Shown: one piece after another, positions 9,328 through 18,629 of the stretch
How positions within the stretch are numbered: the stretch's first letter is position 1
Layout of the letters: each line of letters starts with the position of its first letter
Assembly (NCBI GenBank): GCA_963700865.1
Contig: CAVOZC010000001.1
Location: 620,001-684,000, forward strand
Reading direction: 5' to 3'
Source: CAVOGJ01 sp963700865
GTDB taxonomy: Bacteria; Planctomycetota; Planctomycetia; Pirellulales; Pirellulaceae
DNA length: 64,000 nt
Translations under genes and position numbers: made by a program
Notes under the pieces: model-generated
The model's database searches: none
What the model saw: the letters and a program-made list of their open reading frames with translations, nothing else
Told to the model about the DNA's origin: nothing

Positions 9328-11181
9328 ATGACCGCGGAATACAACTACCTGCTGCAAACTTCGGGTCCACGGATCGGCTCGAATTACATGCTCGAAGCAT
9401 TCCGCATCAATCGCCTTGGGCGGGGGGTCGATTGCGATGTGGTGCTGGCTGACCCCCTTTGTTCCCGCGAGCACGCGGAACTGTACTGTGAGGGAGACCG
9501 CTGGTACCTCCGCGACCTGGACAGCCGCAATGGGACCTTTGTGGGGGAACAACGGGTCACCACCTATCCGCTCAACGACGGCGACACGTTTCGCATCGGC
9601 ACCACGGAATTCACATTTTTCTCCACCGATGAACAGCCCACGGCCGGCTCCGGGACGCGGGACACCGGGCTGACGGAAGAGATCGTACGTCAGGCGAAGC
9701 TCGATTCGGAGCAATCGGGTATCGAATCGATCACGAATCTCCAGCGCAAAAATGAGGCGATCGACCTCACGAATCTGTTTGAATTGAGCTTGCTCTTGCT
9801 GGGATGCGACGATCCGCGTCAAGTCACACAAGCCACCCTGGAACGCATCCACCAGAGTACGCGGGCCGCGGTGGTCGGATTCCTCTGGATCTCGGATGAG
9901 GGGGAGCTGAAACCTTACCTGGTGGTTCCCGACGACGCGGGCGGCGAGGTCAGTTTGAGCCAATCCCTGACAGCCATGGTGATTGAGCAGCGCCGCGCCG
10001 TCTGGGTGAATCACACCTCGACCGCCTCCGCCTCGTCGGCAGACAGCCTGAGGCCCTACGCGGATGCGCTCTGCGTGCCCGTGCTGCACGAGGGCAAACC
10101 GCTAGGAGCGATCCATCTCTATGTGCGCCAGGGGCGGTTTCTCGACAGCGATTTCGATTTTGCCATTTCGGTTTCCCACGTGCTGGCCGCGGCGCTCGCC
10201 CGCTCGCGGCGGCAGGCGAGTCTGGTAGCCGATCATCGGCGACTGGTCGACAGCTCGGCCGCCAGCGACGAAATGATTGGTAGCAGCCCCGCGCTGGAGC
10301 GGCTGAAGCAGAAGATTGCAAAAGTCGCCCCCGCACATGGCTGCGTCTTGATCTGGGGGGAAAGTGGCAGTGGCAAGGAACTGGTCGCGCACGCCGTTCA
10401 CCAAGGCAGCTCTCGGGCAGACCGTCCGCTATTGGCGGTCAACTGCGCGGCGATTCCAGAGAACCTCGTCGAGAGCCAGTTATTTGGCCACATCAAGGGT
10501 TCTTTTACCGGAGCGACGGCAGATCATCTGGGATGGTTTCGACAGGCCAATGCGGGCACGTTGTTCCTCGATGAGATTGGCGAATTGCCGCTCGATGCCC
10601 AGGGTAAGCTCTTACGCATCCTCGAAGATCACCCGTTCCTCCCCGTCGGCGGCACGCAGGAAGTACGCGTCGACGTGCGGGTGATTGCCGCCACGAATCG
10701 AGATTTGCGCGAGGATGTGCGCGAACGGCGGTTTCGCGAAGATCTCTATTACCGCCTTTCCGTCTTTGAACTGAAAGTGCCACCGCTGAGGGAGCGCGAG
10801 GGAGACGTTGCCTTACTGGTCGACCATTTCCTCGAGCACTTCCGTCGCAAGCATGGCAAACCCAACATGGAATTATCCACGGCGGCCAGATCGCGGCTGC
10901 TCGAATATCGTTGGCCCGGCAACGTCCGCCAATTACGCAACGTCATCGACAGCGCGGTCGTGCTGGCAAATGGATCGACGATAGAACCGGAAGATCTGGG
11001 ATTGTATGATGCCGGCACCGAACACCTCGATTCGCTCCTCATCTCCGATTGGGAACAAAAACTCATCCGCATGGCTCTCCGCAAGACCGTCGGGAATGTC
11101 CCTCAAGCCGCCGAACTGCTGGGTATCGGCCGCGCCACCCTCTATCGCAAGATCGATGAATACAAGATCGACCGCCGCTAG
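9328..11181 (+). CDS. FHA-GAF-AAA+ sigma-54-dependent transcriptional activator
   Basis: Predicted bacterial enhancer-binding protein that would open sigma-54 promoters. In order: an FHA phosphothreonine-binding domain (about 25-95; SREHAEL and LDSRNGTFV), a GAF-like domain (about 150-300), an AAA+ core with Walker A GESGSGKE (about 344), the sigma-54-contact loop, Walker B LFLDEIGELP (about 410), and a Fis-type helix-turn-helix at the C-terminus (AAELLGIGRATLYRKI). The contact loop at 10498-10515 reads GSFTGA, not the consensus GAFTGA. FHA at the N-terminus suggests control by Ser/Thr phosphorylation instead of a two-component receiver. The ATG at 9328 starts just before the FHA domain; 49 open codons upstream look noncoding. 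The next gene overlaps its end. Confidence 0.93.
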   Translation: MTAEYNYLLQTSGPRIGSNYMLEAFRINRLGRGVDCDVVLADPLCSREHAELYCEGDRWYLRDLDSRNGTFVGEQRVTTYPLNDGDTFRIGTTEFTFFSTDEQPTAGSGTRDTGLTEEIVRQAKLDSEQSGIESITNLQRKNEAIDLTNLFELSLLLLGCDDPRQVTQATLERIHQSTRAAVVGFLWISDEGELKPYLVVPDDAGGEVSLSQSLTAMVIEQRRAVWVNHTSTASASSADSLRPYADALCVPVLHEGKPLGAIHLYVRQGRFLDSDFDFAISVSHVLAAALARSRRQASLVADHRRLVDSSAASDEMIGSSPALERLKQKIAKVAPAHGCVLIWGESGSGKELVAHAVHQGSSRADRPLLAVNCAAIPENLVESQLFGHIKGSFTGATADHLGWFRQANAGTLFLDEIGELPLDAQGKLLRILEDHPFLPVGGTQEVRVDVRVIAATNRDLREDVRERRFREDLYYRLSVFELKVPPLREREGDVALLVDHFLEHFRRKHGKPNMELSTAARSRLLEYRWPGNVRQLRNVIDSAVVLANGSTIEPEDLGLYDAGTEHLDSLLISDWEQKLIRMALRKTVGNVPQAAELLGIGRATLYRKIDEYKIDRR

Positions 11182-12211
11182 TACCGTCCACCAACCGGCT
11201 GTTGCACTCGGCCGAGACCGCCCCACTGTCAGGCGGCCTGCCGCGCACATCGGTGGCGCCACTTTCCTCGCGCTGCTCGTCGTCATGCTCCCGTCGCTGC
11301 ACGGAGAGTCACCGGTCGACAGCTATTTTCATGCCCCGTTCGACGCGCCGCTGCCGGCTGAGACGCCTCTCTGGAACGACACGCCGCCGGGCCCTGCCAG
11401 CTCGGAGACGATCGAAACGACCGAGGAGCGGGGAAAAACGTATCACGACCGATTCATCACGAACGTGAGTCGCCCCACGCTCACCCTGCACCGGCCGCCG
11501 CAACCGACGCAGGGCCGCACGGCCATCGTCGTCTGTCCGGGCGGCGGTTACAGCGGGGTGTGCATCGATAAGGAGGGCCACGATGTGGCCCGCTGGCTGA
11601 ATTCCCTGGGTATCACGGCGGCGGTCCTCAAATACCGCTGCGGTGAGTTCGCCCAATACGATGCGCCGCGGCTGGATGTGCAGCAAGCGATCCGCACCGT
11701 GCGCGGCCGCTCCCGCGAACTGGGCCTGGACGAGGACCAGATTGGCGTCCTGGGTTTCTCGGCGGGTGGGCACCTGGCGTCGACCGCCGCCACGCATTTC
11801 CAACGCGACGCGATCACCACCGTCAATGATCGTCCCGATTTCGCCATCCTCGCCTACCCGGTCATCTCGATGGACTCGACCATCACCCATGCCGGTTCAA
11901 GGGACCGCTTGCTCGGACCATCCCCCACGGCCGACCGCGTGGCGGAATACTCCAACGAGTTACGCGTGTCGGACGACACACCTCCCGTGTTTCTCGTCCA
12001 TACCCTCGCGGACCCATCGGTCGTGCTGGAGAACAGCCTGCGGTTCTACCGAGCCCTGCAGGCACACCGGGTGCCGGTCGAGTTCGCACTGTACGAACAG
12101 GGCGCTCACGGGTTCGGGCTGGGCGTGTGGGGCGGGCCGGTCAGCCAGTGGCCGCAGCGGTGTGCCAAGTGGCTCGGCAGCCGCCAGCTCCTGGCGGAAC
12201 CCAAGCCCTAG
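11156..12211 (+). CDS. Secreted alpha/beta hydrolase (acetyl-xylan-esterase/lipase-like)
   Basis: Predicted exported serine esterase. The mature part has an oxyanion region (VVCPGGGYSGVCIDKEG), nucleophile elbow GFSAGGHLAS, and a late histidine in EQGAHGFGL, the pattern of the BD-FAE/Aes-like esterases annotated as acetyl xylan esterases in Planctomycetes. The ATG at 11156 overlaps the end of the activator gene by 26 bp and gives a 351-residue protein with a twin-arginine-containing basic region, then a hydrophobic stretch (GATFLALLVVMLPSL), fitting a signal peptide. A start at ATG 11285 would remove most of that signal and is less likely. The overlap suggests translation coupled to the sigma-54 activator. 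Confidence 0.85.
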   Translation: MNTRSTAASTVHQPAVALGRDRPTVRRPAAHIGGATFLALLVVMLPSLHGESPVDSYFHAPFDAPLPAETPLWNDTPPGPASSETIETTEERGKTYHDRFITNVSRPTLTLHRPPQPTQGRTAIVVCPGGGYSGVCIDKEGHDVARWLNSLGITAAVLKYRCGEFAQYDAPRLDVQQAIRTVRGRSRELGLDEDQIGVLGFSAGGHLASTAATHFQRDAITTVNDRPDFAILAYPVISMDSTITHAGSRDRLLGPSPTADRVAEYSNELRVSDDTPPVFLVHTLADPSVVLENSLRFYRALQAHRVPVEFALYEQGAHGFGLGVWGGPVSQWPQRCAKWLGSRQLLAEPKP

Positions 12212-12994
12212 TGCCACGAATAACAAGCTCGTTCTGACCTCAGCAAGTCTTTCCGAAGGCGTTTCCTTCTGCCTCGGCTCGCGCCCTGCTCCGCAGGGAG
12301 GTGGAGACACGCTTTGGTCATCATGCTCGTAGCGCGGCCGACCCGGCCGCGGCGCACTTCTATGCCGTTCGGCCACAACCGACCCACCTGGAACGGGGAA
12401 ACATATCGACGGGGGCAGGATGCCAGTCCGGTTCGGCAGGAAACTTGATGATGCTGTGATCCTCCAGAGCGGGCCCGGATCGACACGGCGGCACGGTCTT
12501 TTCGCACTGCCTTGGCCAGCGAACGTGACGCTCCCGCCGGCAAGCGGCGGGCATCTGGGAGATGAGCCAACCATCGGTCGGCCCGCACGATCCCCCACGC
12601 TTGGAGATCGTCCAGCTTTGCGATCGCTAGAACTGCAAGCAAAAAAAATGACCTTCGTGGGATTGGTGATGTCGCACAGTATGTGAGAGTTTGCGTCACG
12701 TCACATAGCAGATGCGGAATCTAACCCCACGGAGGTCATCGATGATCGTAATCCCAACGGCTGATTCAAAAAGAGCAGTTTATCGATCCACCCCTGGCCG
12801 AAGAATCGGACGAGTGGGTTGAACTGGGGCACAAGTTCGACGAGTCTCATCGGGCCCGGTTGGTTGAAAATGGGGTCAATCAACTGGGGATAGAAAAACT
12901 ACGAGAAGTTTATCCAAAAGCTCCCAGCCACAGACCTTGGGGAGGCATTGCGGCATCGCGCTGCCGTAATCTGCGTAAGTCGCTTCGCGAAGGC
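12212..12994. other. Gene-poor region with an imperfect inverted repeat and a possible ORF remnant
   Basis: 783 bp without a gene I can support. Positions 12649-12667 and 12723-12741 form an imperfect inverted repeat (about 16 of 19 positions match), which could be a hairpin or the ends of a small mobile repeat. Between about 12755 and 12930 a plus-strand frame reads like protein (pieces such as DEWVELGHKFDESHRARLVE and QLGIEKLREVY) but lacks a start codon, so it may be a gene remnant. A minus-strand frame at 12208-12699 is open but has no recognisable motif. Confidence 0.4.
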
Positions 12995-13982
12995 GGCTGG
13001 CTTGTTTTCTCACCGAGGCGCGGAGCCACGGAGACCGGTTGGCAACGTGCTGGCGGCATTGGCACCCTCTGTGATCTCTGTGGCTCCGTGAGAAACAACT
13101 GCCGGCAAGCAAGGGGCTCCCCATGGTTCGGTGACTGCCCGAGGCGACGGCGGCTGGCTTGTTCTCTCACAGAGGCGCGGAGCCACGGAGACCGGTTGGC
13201 AACTGCCGGCGGCATCTGGCACCCTTGCGATCTCTGTGGCTCCGTGAGAAACCACCGCCGGCAAGCAAGGGGCTCCCCATGGTTCGGTGACTGCGCGAGG
13301 CGAAGGCGGCTGGCTTGTTTTCTCACAGAGGCGCGGAGCCACGGAGAACGGTTGGCAACGTGCTGGCGGCATTGGCACCCTCTGTGATCTCTGTGGCTCC
13401 GTGAGAAACAACTGCCGGCAAATAAGGGGCTCCCCATGGTTCGGTGACTGCCCGAGGCGAGCGCGGCTGGCTTGTTTTCTCACAGAGGCGCGGAGCCACG
13501 GAGACCGGTTGGCAACGTGCCGGCGGCATTGGCACCCTCTGTGATCTCTGTGGCTCCGTGAGAAACAACCGCCGGTAAGAAAGGGGCTCCCCATGGTTCG
13601 GTGACTGCCCGAGGCGAGCGCGGCTGGCTTGTTTTCTCACCGAGCGCGGAGCCACGGAGACCGGTTGGCAACGTGCTGGCGGCATTGGCACCCTCTGTGA
13701 TCTCTGTGGCTCCGTGAGAAACAACTGCCGGCAAGAAAGGGGCTCCCCATGGTTCGGTGACTGCCCGAGGCGAGCGCGGCTGGCTTGTTTTCTCACCGAG
13801 GCGCGGAGCCACGGAGAACGGTTGGCAACGTGCCGGCGGCATTGGCACCCTCTGTGATCTCTGTGGCTCCGTGAGAAACAACTGCCGGCAAGAAAGGGGC
13901 TCCCCATGGTTCGGTGACTGCCCGAGGCGAGCGGCGGCTGGCTTGTTCTCTCACAGAGGCGCGGAGCCACGGAGACCGGTTG
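12995..13982. repeat. Tandem array of seven ~157-bp repeats
   Basis: The same unit starts at 12995, 13152, 13308, 13465, 13622, 13778 and 13936, giving periods of 156-158 bp; the seventh copy is truncated at about 13982. Copies differ by scattered substitutions and 1-2 nt indels. Each complete unit contains a segment reading cgcggagccacggaga and, further on, its approximate inverse tctctgtggctccgtg, so every unit can fold on itself. The period is not a multiple of three and frames shift between copies, so open frames across the array are not genes. Motifs of this cacagag/ccacggag type recur in many Planctomycetes genomes (recollection, not checked here). Confidence 0.95.
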
Positions 13983-14013
13983 GCCGTCCGCCAAGTCTGT
14001 GTCTTCGATCCGT

Positions 14014-16497
14014 TTATGAGGACCGTTGCGTCTGGCAGCAAGCCCACACCATCAATAGCAGGACGAGAGGGCCGCCTGCCGGCTCAGGAGCCGACTGGGA
14101 ACCTGATGTCGCACCAAAATTCGCGACCCAAAAATCGTAGTCGTGCAAGTCAACAATTCCATCTGGGATACCGTCGAGCCCGGGCCCGGTGCCATCGCCA
14201 AGGGGACCTGAAGACCCCAGATTGTCCCGCCAGACTGTGAAGTCCGCAGCATCCACGACGCCATTGAAATTGTAGTCGCCGGGCAAGACGAAGCTAAACA
14301 GATCCGCGACGAAAATACCGCTGGAGCTATCAGCGAACTCCGCAAAAAATGCGAGCTCGCCAGTTGCGGTGAAGGCGGGTGACGGTCCGCTCATTGCGGA
14401 TGCTATTGAAACCAATCCCAAGTCAGTGATGATCCGCTCGTCGCTGCCTGCCGTGCCATCCACGTCCAACAAGTCTCCGGTCCGTGCGACCAGCTGCAGC
14501 ATCCCGGCACTGTCTTCTGCCCAGATGCCGAGGTTGTTGTCCGCGGTCACACCGCTTCCCGACAAGGCGGCTATGAATGCAACATGACCGTTGGCGTTCA
14601 CTAGCAAATCGTCCTCGAATCGCAGGAAGGTCGCGCCGTCCGTAACGCCGGGTGCGATGTCACCCTCACGTGCCAGCAGGGAGAGGACGCCCCCTTCGTA
14701 TTCCCACAGGCTGGCGTTATTGGATGTCACTACGCCTGATCCGTCCAGAATGGCGCGGAAGGCAATGTCATTATTGTCGCCAATCACCGGTATGGAATTC
14801 TGCAGATTGCCAAACGTGACACCTGCGATGCCCGGCGCGGAGTCACCCTCGCGGACAACGAGCGCCAACGTTCCTGACGGATCCGACCAGATGCCCCGAT
14901 TGTTGGCGGGAGTGACGTCAGTACCAATCAACGCGGCGACGAACGCCAATCTGCCTGCGGCGTTGACCGTGGGGGTGTCGGTCAATGACGCAAAGTTAGC
15001 AGAAGTGCCAGGAGCTGGGTTGCCCGCTTGCGCGACAAGCTGAATTTGACCGTTTCCATCCTGTGACCAAATCCCGCTCGCGTTCGATTGCGTGATATCA
15101 GGGCCGGCCAGCGTGCTTTGAAATGTGACGCGTCCATCCGCTGACAGGGCAGGCCGTGAATTCAGCAACGAGAAAACCGTACCGCTCGTTGTGCCGGGGG
15201 CCCTCTCTCCTGCCCGCACCAAGAGCTGCAGGTCGCCGTTGGTATCTTGAGCCCAGATTCCGTTATCGTCTTTGCCTTCGACCACATCTCCGCCGGATAG
15301 CGTTGCGAAAAACGCAGTGCGACCCTGCTGGTTGATGGTGGGCGAGCCGAGCACCGCGAAGTTGTCCGCCAAGTTGCTGCCCGCCGAGTAGATGAACCCG
15401 TAGTCCAAATCTCGCGAGCCCCCGCCGCCGTCGACGATCACGTTGTCACCGAGCGGGAACGTCGGTGCCGGAGCGTTGGCATCCGTCTGCGAGACGACGA
15501 GGACACCGTCTGTAACCACAGAACTACCGACGTTCTCGCTGCGATCGAAACTAATGTTGTGGGATACATCATCCGTGGTAAACCAGAACTCAAAGTGGTG
15601 CTCCTGCTGACTCGTGAGTTCCACGGGCACGCTGAGGTTTAAGGTTAGGAACGTGTCTTCCCCCCACGACAGGTTCGCCAGGTCAAAGGTTTCAATACCG
15701 CTGAGCAGCGAGTCGCCGCCTGGTCCGCCGCCAGCGATGTTATCTTCGAAAATCGCCAACTGCAGCACGTGCGTACCACCGTCAAAGGACTCTGCGGAAT
15801 CTGCAAGCAAGACAATCGCATCCAGCATTTTGGTGGAAGTGGGCACAAAGCTCTGTCCAATCACGCGGTTAAGGGTGCCGGTGCGCTGCATCGGACGAAT
15901 CGCGTCGGTATTCCCTCTGTCGGCATCCAGTTCGTTGAGATTGTCCAGATCGACCGCTGGTTCGGTGGAGCTCATCGAGACGGTACCCGGTGGGCCGCCG
16001 CCACCGGTGGTACCCGCAGTTCCCGGTGCAGCGCTTCCTGCCCGAGCAAGCAACTGCAAAGACCCACCGACGTGCGACCAAACCCCGGTGTTGTTGTCGA
16101 GGTTCACTCCGGGGCCAGTGAGATAGCCCACAAACGAGGATGCGCCGCCACTGCTCAACGACAGGGCATCAAAGAACGAAAACTGTTCCCCCCCGCCGGT
16201 ACCTGGATCGGTTGTCCCGGCCAAGGCAACCAATCCAAGCCCGCTGCCTCCTTCCACCCAGACCCCGGGCGTACCCTGAGCTGAGGCTACAAAGGCGGAG
16301 TTGCCAGTCGAATCCAAAAGCGGTACCGCGAAGGCGTCGTAGCTTCCCGCGGCACCAGCCGCCGGGTCCCCCGTGAGGGCAATGGTCCGATAGTCCGTGG
16401 CCCAATTCGGCGTCGCGATCAGGGTCGCAAACACCACACTCAACACCAATGCTTTCCAGCGATGGTAATACATACGATTTGCAAAACGTCTGGGCAT
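14014..16497 (-). CDS. Secreted repeat protein with dockerin-like C-terminus and PEP-CTERM-like tail
   Basis: Exported 827-residue protein of unknown function. A signal peptide is visible (ALVLSVVFATLIATPNWA). The body is built of about seven degenerate repeats of 65-70 residues with the pattern NN-x-GIW...G-x-LxLLARxGD-xAPG...VAFxAxL, the kind found in planctomycete DUF7453/choice-of-anchor proteins. Around residues 190-340 an unrelated beta-rich segment interrupts the repeats (IGQSFVPTSTKMLDAIVLL and following). The C-terminus has calcium-loop motifs (GDYNFNGVVDAADFTVWRDN and DGIVDLHDYDFW), then APEPAGGPLVLLLMVWACC, a PEP-CTERM-like anchor without the usual basic end. No Shine-Dalgarno decides between ATG 16497 and 16473. 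A sulfatase lies upstream on the same strand. Confidence 0.75.
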   Translation of the reverse strand: MPRRFANRMYYHRWKALVLSVVFATLIATPNWATDYRTIALTGDPAAGAAGSYDAFAVPLLDSTGNSAFVASAQGTPGVWVEGGSGLGLVALAGTTDPGTGGGEQFSFFDALSLSSGGASSFVGYLTGPGVNLDNNTGVWSHVGGSLQLLARAGSAAPGTAGTTGGGGPPGTVSMSSTEPAVDLDNLNELDADRGNTDAIRPMQRTGTLNRVIGQSFVPTSTKMLDAIVLLADSAESFDGGTHVLQLAIFEDNIAGGGPGGDSLLSGIETFDLANLSWGEDTFLTLNLSVPVELTSQQEHHFEFWFTTDDVSHNISFDRSENVGSSVVTDGVLVVSQTDANAPAPTFPLGDNVIVDGGGGSRDLDYGFIYSAGSNLADNFAVLGSPTINQQGRTAFFATLSGGDVVEGKDDNGIWAQDTNGDLQLLVRAGERAPGTTSGTVFSLLNSRPALSADGRVTFQSTLAGPDITQSNASGIWSQDGNGQIQLVAQAGNPAPGTSANFASLTDTPTVNAAGRLAFVAALIGTDVTPANNRGIWSDPSGTLALVVREGDSAPGIAGVTFGNLQNSIPVIGDNNDIAFRAILDGSGVVTSNNASLWEYEGGVLSLLAREGDIAPGVTDGATFLRFEDDLLVNANGHVAFIAALSGSGVTADNNLGIWAEDSAGMLQLVARTGDLLDVDGTAGSDERIITDLGLVSIASAMSGPSPAFTATGELAFFAEFADSSSGIFVADLFSFVLPGDYNFNGVVDAADFTVWRDNLGSSGPLGDGTGPGLDGIPDGIVDLHDYDFWVANFGATSGSQSAPEPAGGPLVLLLMVWACCQTQRSS

Positions 16498-16608
16498 AGG
16501 AAAAGGAGGCGTGCCTTAGCGTTGCCGGCCGAAAAGAAACTTCGATCGCAGGCGGCGGTGGTTTTCCGTGGGTGGTGGCTAACGCCACTGCTTACGGGAT
16601 GCCAACGC

Positions 16609-18318
16609 CTAGGTCCGCAGTAGCTCCCGTGGTTGGAATCGATCAGCACATGGTTGACACCCACGTCGCTCCCTCAGGAACAACAGCATGCCCCCGAGGG
16701 CCCAAAGCCAAGATGCCGATGGCTCGGGTACGGGTAACGTCGCGAATGCGTCGGCGTACTGCGATTCCTCAAGGCTGGGGATTCCTTCCAAGGCTATTTC
16801 CAGCATGCGCTTCTCGGCAAGCAATATGGGATCGGAGTTTTCCGTGATCAACGTAAAACTGTCACCATCGGCGGCATCACGAGTGTCATACCAGTCGCCG
16901 TAGCCATCCATCAGAACATTTTTACCACGGATCATCTGGTGTTCTAGAAAGTACGAAGAAATCCAGTCACGATGCTCGCTTGAGTCACCCGTCAGATAGC
17001 CCCACAGACTTTCGCCATCCACGTCGTAATCGCCTGGCAGTTCAAACCCTGTGATCTCGGCCAGTGTGGGCAAGACGTCCGTAAGGTCGACCAAAATGTC
17101 TTGCTCACCCTGCACCGCGAGGTGACCGGGCGCGTGTACGATGAACGGAACATGGGTTCCCCGCTGCTTCGTGATCCTTGATTTTCCGTAGCCCCAACTC
17201 CCATTGTCCGTCGTAAAGATCAGCACGGTGTCGTCAGCGATTCCCAACCGATTCAACTCATCAGTGATCTGCTGGATTTGAAAGTCGAGGTACTCAATGT
17301 GCCGCTCTATGTGGTCTTCGGTCACGCCGGCAACGGGGTCGCCCGGATTCTGCTGCTGCTGATAGATTTGCACATCTCGTGTCCATCGACCACTCTGTTG
17401 GTCGAGTGTTATTGACGGCGTGCCGGGAAATGCTGTCTGCGGACAACTCAGACAGGCGTAATCGCCATTTTCGTCCGGAGTGGCTTTCAGGAAATCAATA
17501 GCGTCGTGGCCGAGGTTGGGTGTGTAGTAGGCGAAAAATGGTTGTGTGGCTTCACCGTCGTCGGCCGAGGTGGTAGGGTCGTCAGTATGTCGATTGATGA
17601 AATCGATGATTCCATCAACGTAGATGTCCTGGGCGTAGTCCATCTGCCCATTCAGGTTGGCTGGCAACCAGGAAATTCCTGACGCGTCCATCTGCATTAG
17701 CTTGGGCTTCCAATTCCAAGAAGCCTGTAAGTACGGAGTTCTGCCTTGGAAATCGCTGTAAGGATTCGTTTGTCCGTTGATCTGTTCGTTGTAGCCGCTG
17801 TAGAAAATTCCCTCGTCGAAACCATACGAGTTAAGACTGGGCATCTGAGTCTTGCCCGCCCAGAACGTAGCATAGCCGGCTTGCTGCGCAACGTGCCCGA
17901 TGAGCTGCCGCTGACCGGTCGAGTCTGTGGAAGACTCGTAGAAGTTGGGATGGGCCTTCATGCTATTGTGGTACCAACCATGCTGATGAGCGTAACGACC
18001 GGTCATGATCATGGCACGTGACGGACTGCACACTGGGGTCGACCAGGCAGTTTTAATCCATGCACCCTCAGTTGCGAGCCGATCGAGATTGGGAGTTCGC
18101 GCGGGGGTCGTGGCGGAAGTCTGGTTACCTGGACCGCCTTCGGCCACGCCGTACACCGGAAACTCGTTGGCGCTAATGTCATCGGCCATGATCACGATGA
18201 CATTTGGTTGCGCAGCTGAGACGACGACCGACACGGCGATGCCAAAGAAAACAGCGGCTGGAAGCAAAAGGCACCTACCACCAGGTCTTCTCACAAGCGA
18301 GATCCACCGTATCGTCAT
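16609..18318 (-). CDS. Exported sulfatase (S1 type) with PEP-CTERM-like tail
   Basis: Predicted extracytoplasmic sulfate-ester hydrolase. After a signal peptide (residues about 15-36) comes VIVIMADDISAN, whose aspartates bind calcium, and the formylglycine motif CSPSR with the convertible cysteine at residue 97, followed by MIMTGRYAHQHG. The second metal-binding region TTDNGSWGYGKS is also present, so the active site looks complete. The C-terminus VPEPSASWLWALGGMLLFLRERRG is a classic PEP-CTERM sorting tail, though about 17 residues follow it. Start: ATG at 18316-18318 with GGAGCAAGG just upstream; the 30 codons before it have no signal-peptide character. It needs a formylglycine-generating enzyme that is not in this window. 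Confidence 0.9.
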   Translation of the reverse strand: MTIRWISLVRRPGGRCLLLPAAVFFGIAVSVVVSAAQPNVIVIMADDISANEFPVYGVAEGGPGNQTSATTPARTPNLDRLATEGAWIKTAWSTPVCSPSRAMIMTGRYAHQHGWYHNSMKAHPNFYESSTDSTGQRQLIGHVAQQAGYATFWAGKTQMPSLNSYGFDEGIFYSGYNEQINGQTNPYSDFQGRTPYLQASWNWKPKLMQMDASGISWLPANLNGQMDYAQDIYVDGIIDFINRHTDDPTTSADDGEATQPFFAYYTPNLGHDAIDFLKATPDENGDYACLSCPQTAFPGTPSITLDQQSGRWTRDVQIYQQQQNPGDPVAGVTEDHIERHIEYLDFQIQQITDELNRLGIADDTVLIFTTDNGSWGYGKSRITKQRGTHVPFIVHAPGHLAVQGEQDILVDLTDVLPTLAEITGFELPGDYDVDGESLWGYLTGDSSEHRDWISSYFLEHQMIRGKNVLMDGYGDWYDTRDAADGDSFTLITENSDPILLAEKRMLEIALEGIPSLEESQYADAFATLPVPEPSASWLWALGGMLLFLRERRGCQPCADRFQPRELLRT

Positions 18319-18573
18319 TGCCTTGCTCCCAAACCCTCGAAAAACGGAATAGCGCCCAGCAGGAACCACCTCCGCGGCCAGTTCTGGCGGACTACCTTTT
18401 CTACACAATCAGCTGAGTCGCAAATTCCCGTAAGAAGTCAGAACGGAAGCCGATTGCCCCCTGCATTCAGCCTTTTTCTTAATCCTGGGAGACCCAAGAA
18501 GCAAACACGCGGTCCGACCCAAGGTCCAATCACTCTTAACTATTGACTTTACGTACTGATCAGGAGAGATTTT

Positions 18574-18628
18574 AAAAACGCCATCCGCGGATTGGGCACA
18601 CGTGCACCAATCCGCGGATGGCGTTTTT
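18574..18628. terminator. Strong bidirectional hairpin terminator
   Basis: A perfect 22-bp stem (18574-18595 with 18607-18628) closes an 11-nt loop; the left arm begins with five A and the right arm ends with six T, so it can act as an intrinsic terminator in both directions. It is more than 350 bp from the end of the MFS gene and about 250 bp from the sulfatase start, so it may end a transcript that starts inside this intergenic region. Confidence 0.8.
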
Positions 18629-18629
18629 T

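Noticed and set aside
12208..12699. 163-residue minus-strand frame as a transposase fragment
   Set aside because: Faintly transposase-like wording at the N-terminus only; no DDE residues or inverted terminal repeats could be tied to it.
12995..13982. CRISPR array
   Set aside because: Units are about 157 bp and repeated over their full length, with no short constant repeat and unique spacers, and no cas genes nearby.
12910..14047. Overlapping long open frames on both strands across the tandem repeat
   Set aside because: They repeat the same 157-bp unit in changing frames, have no conserved start or domain, and reflect absence of stops in the repeat.
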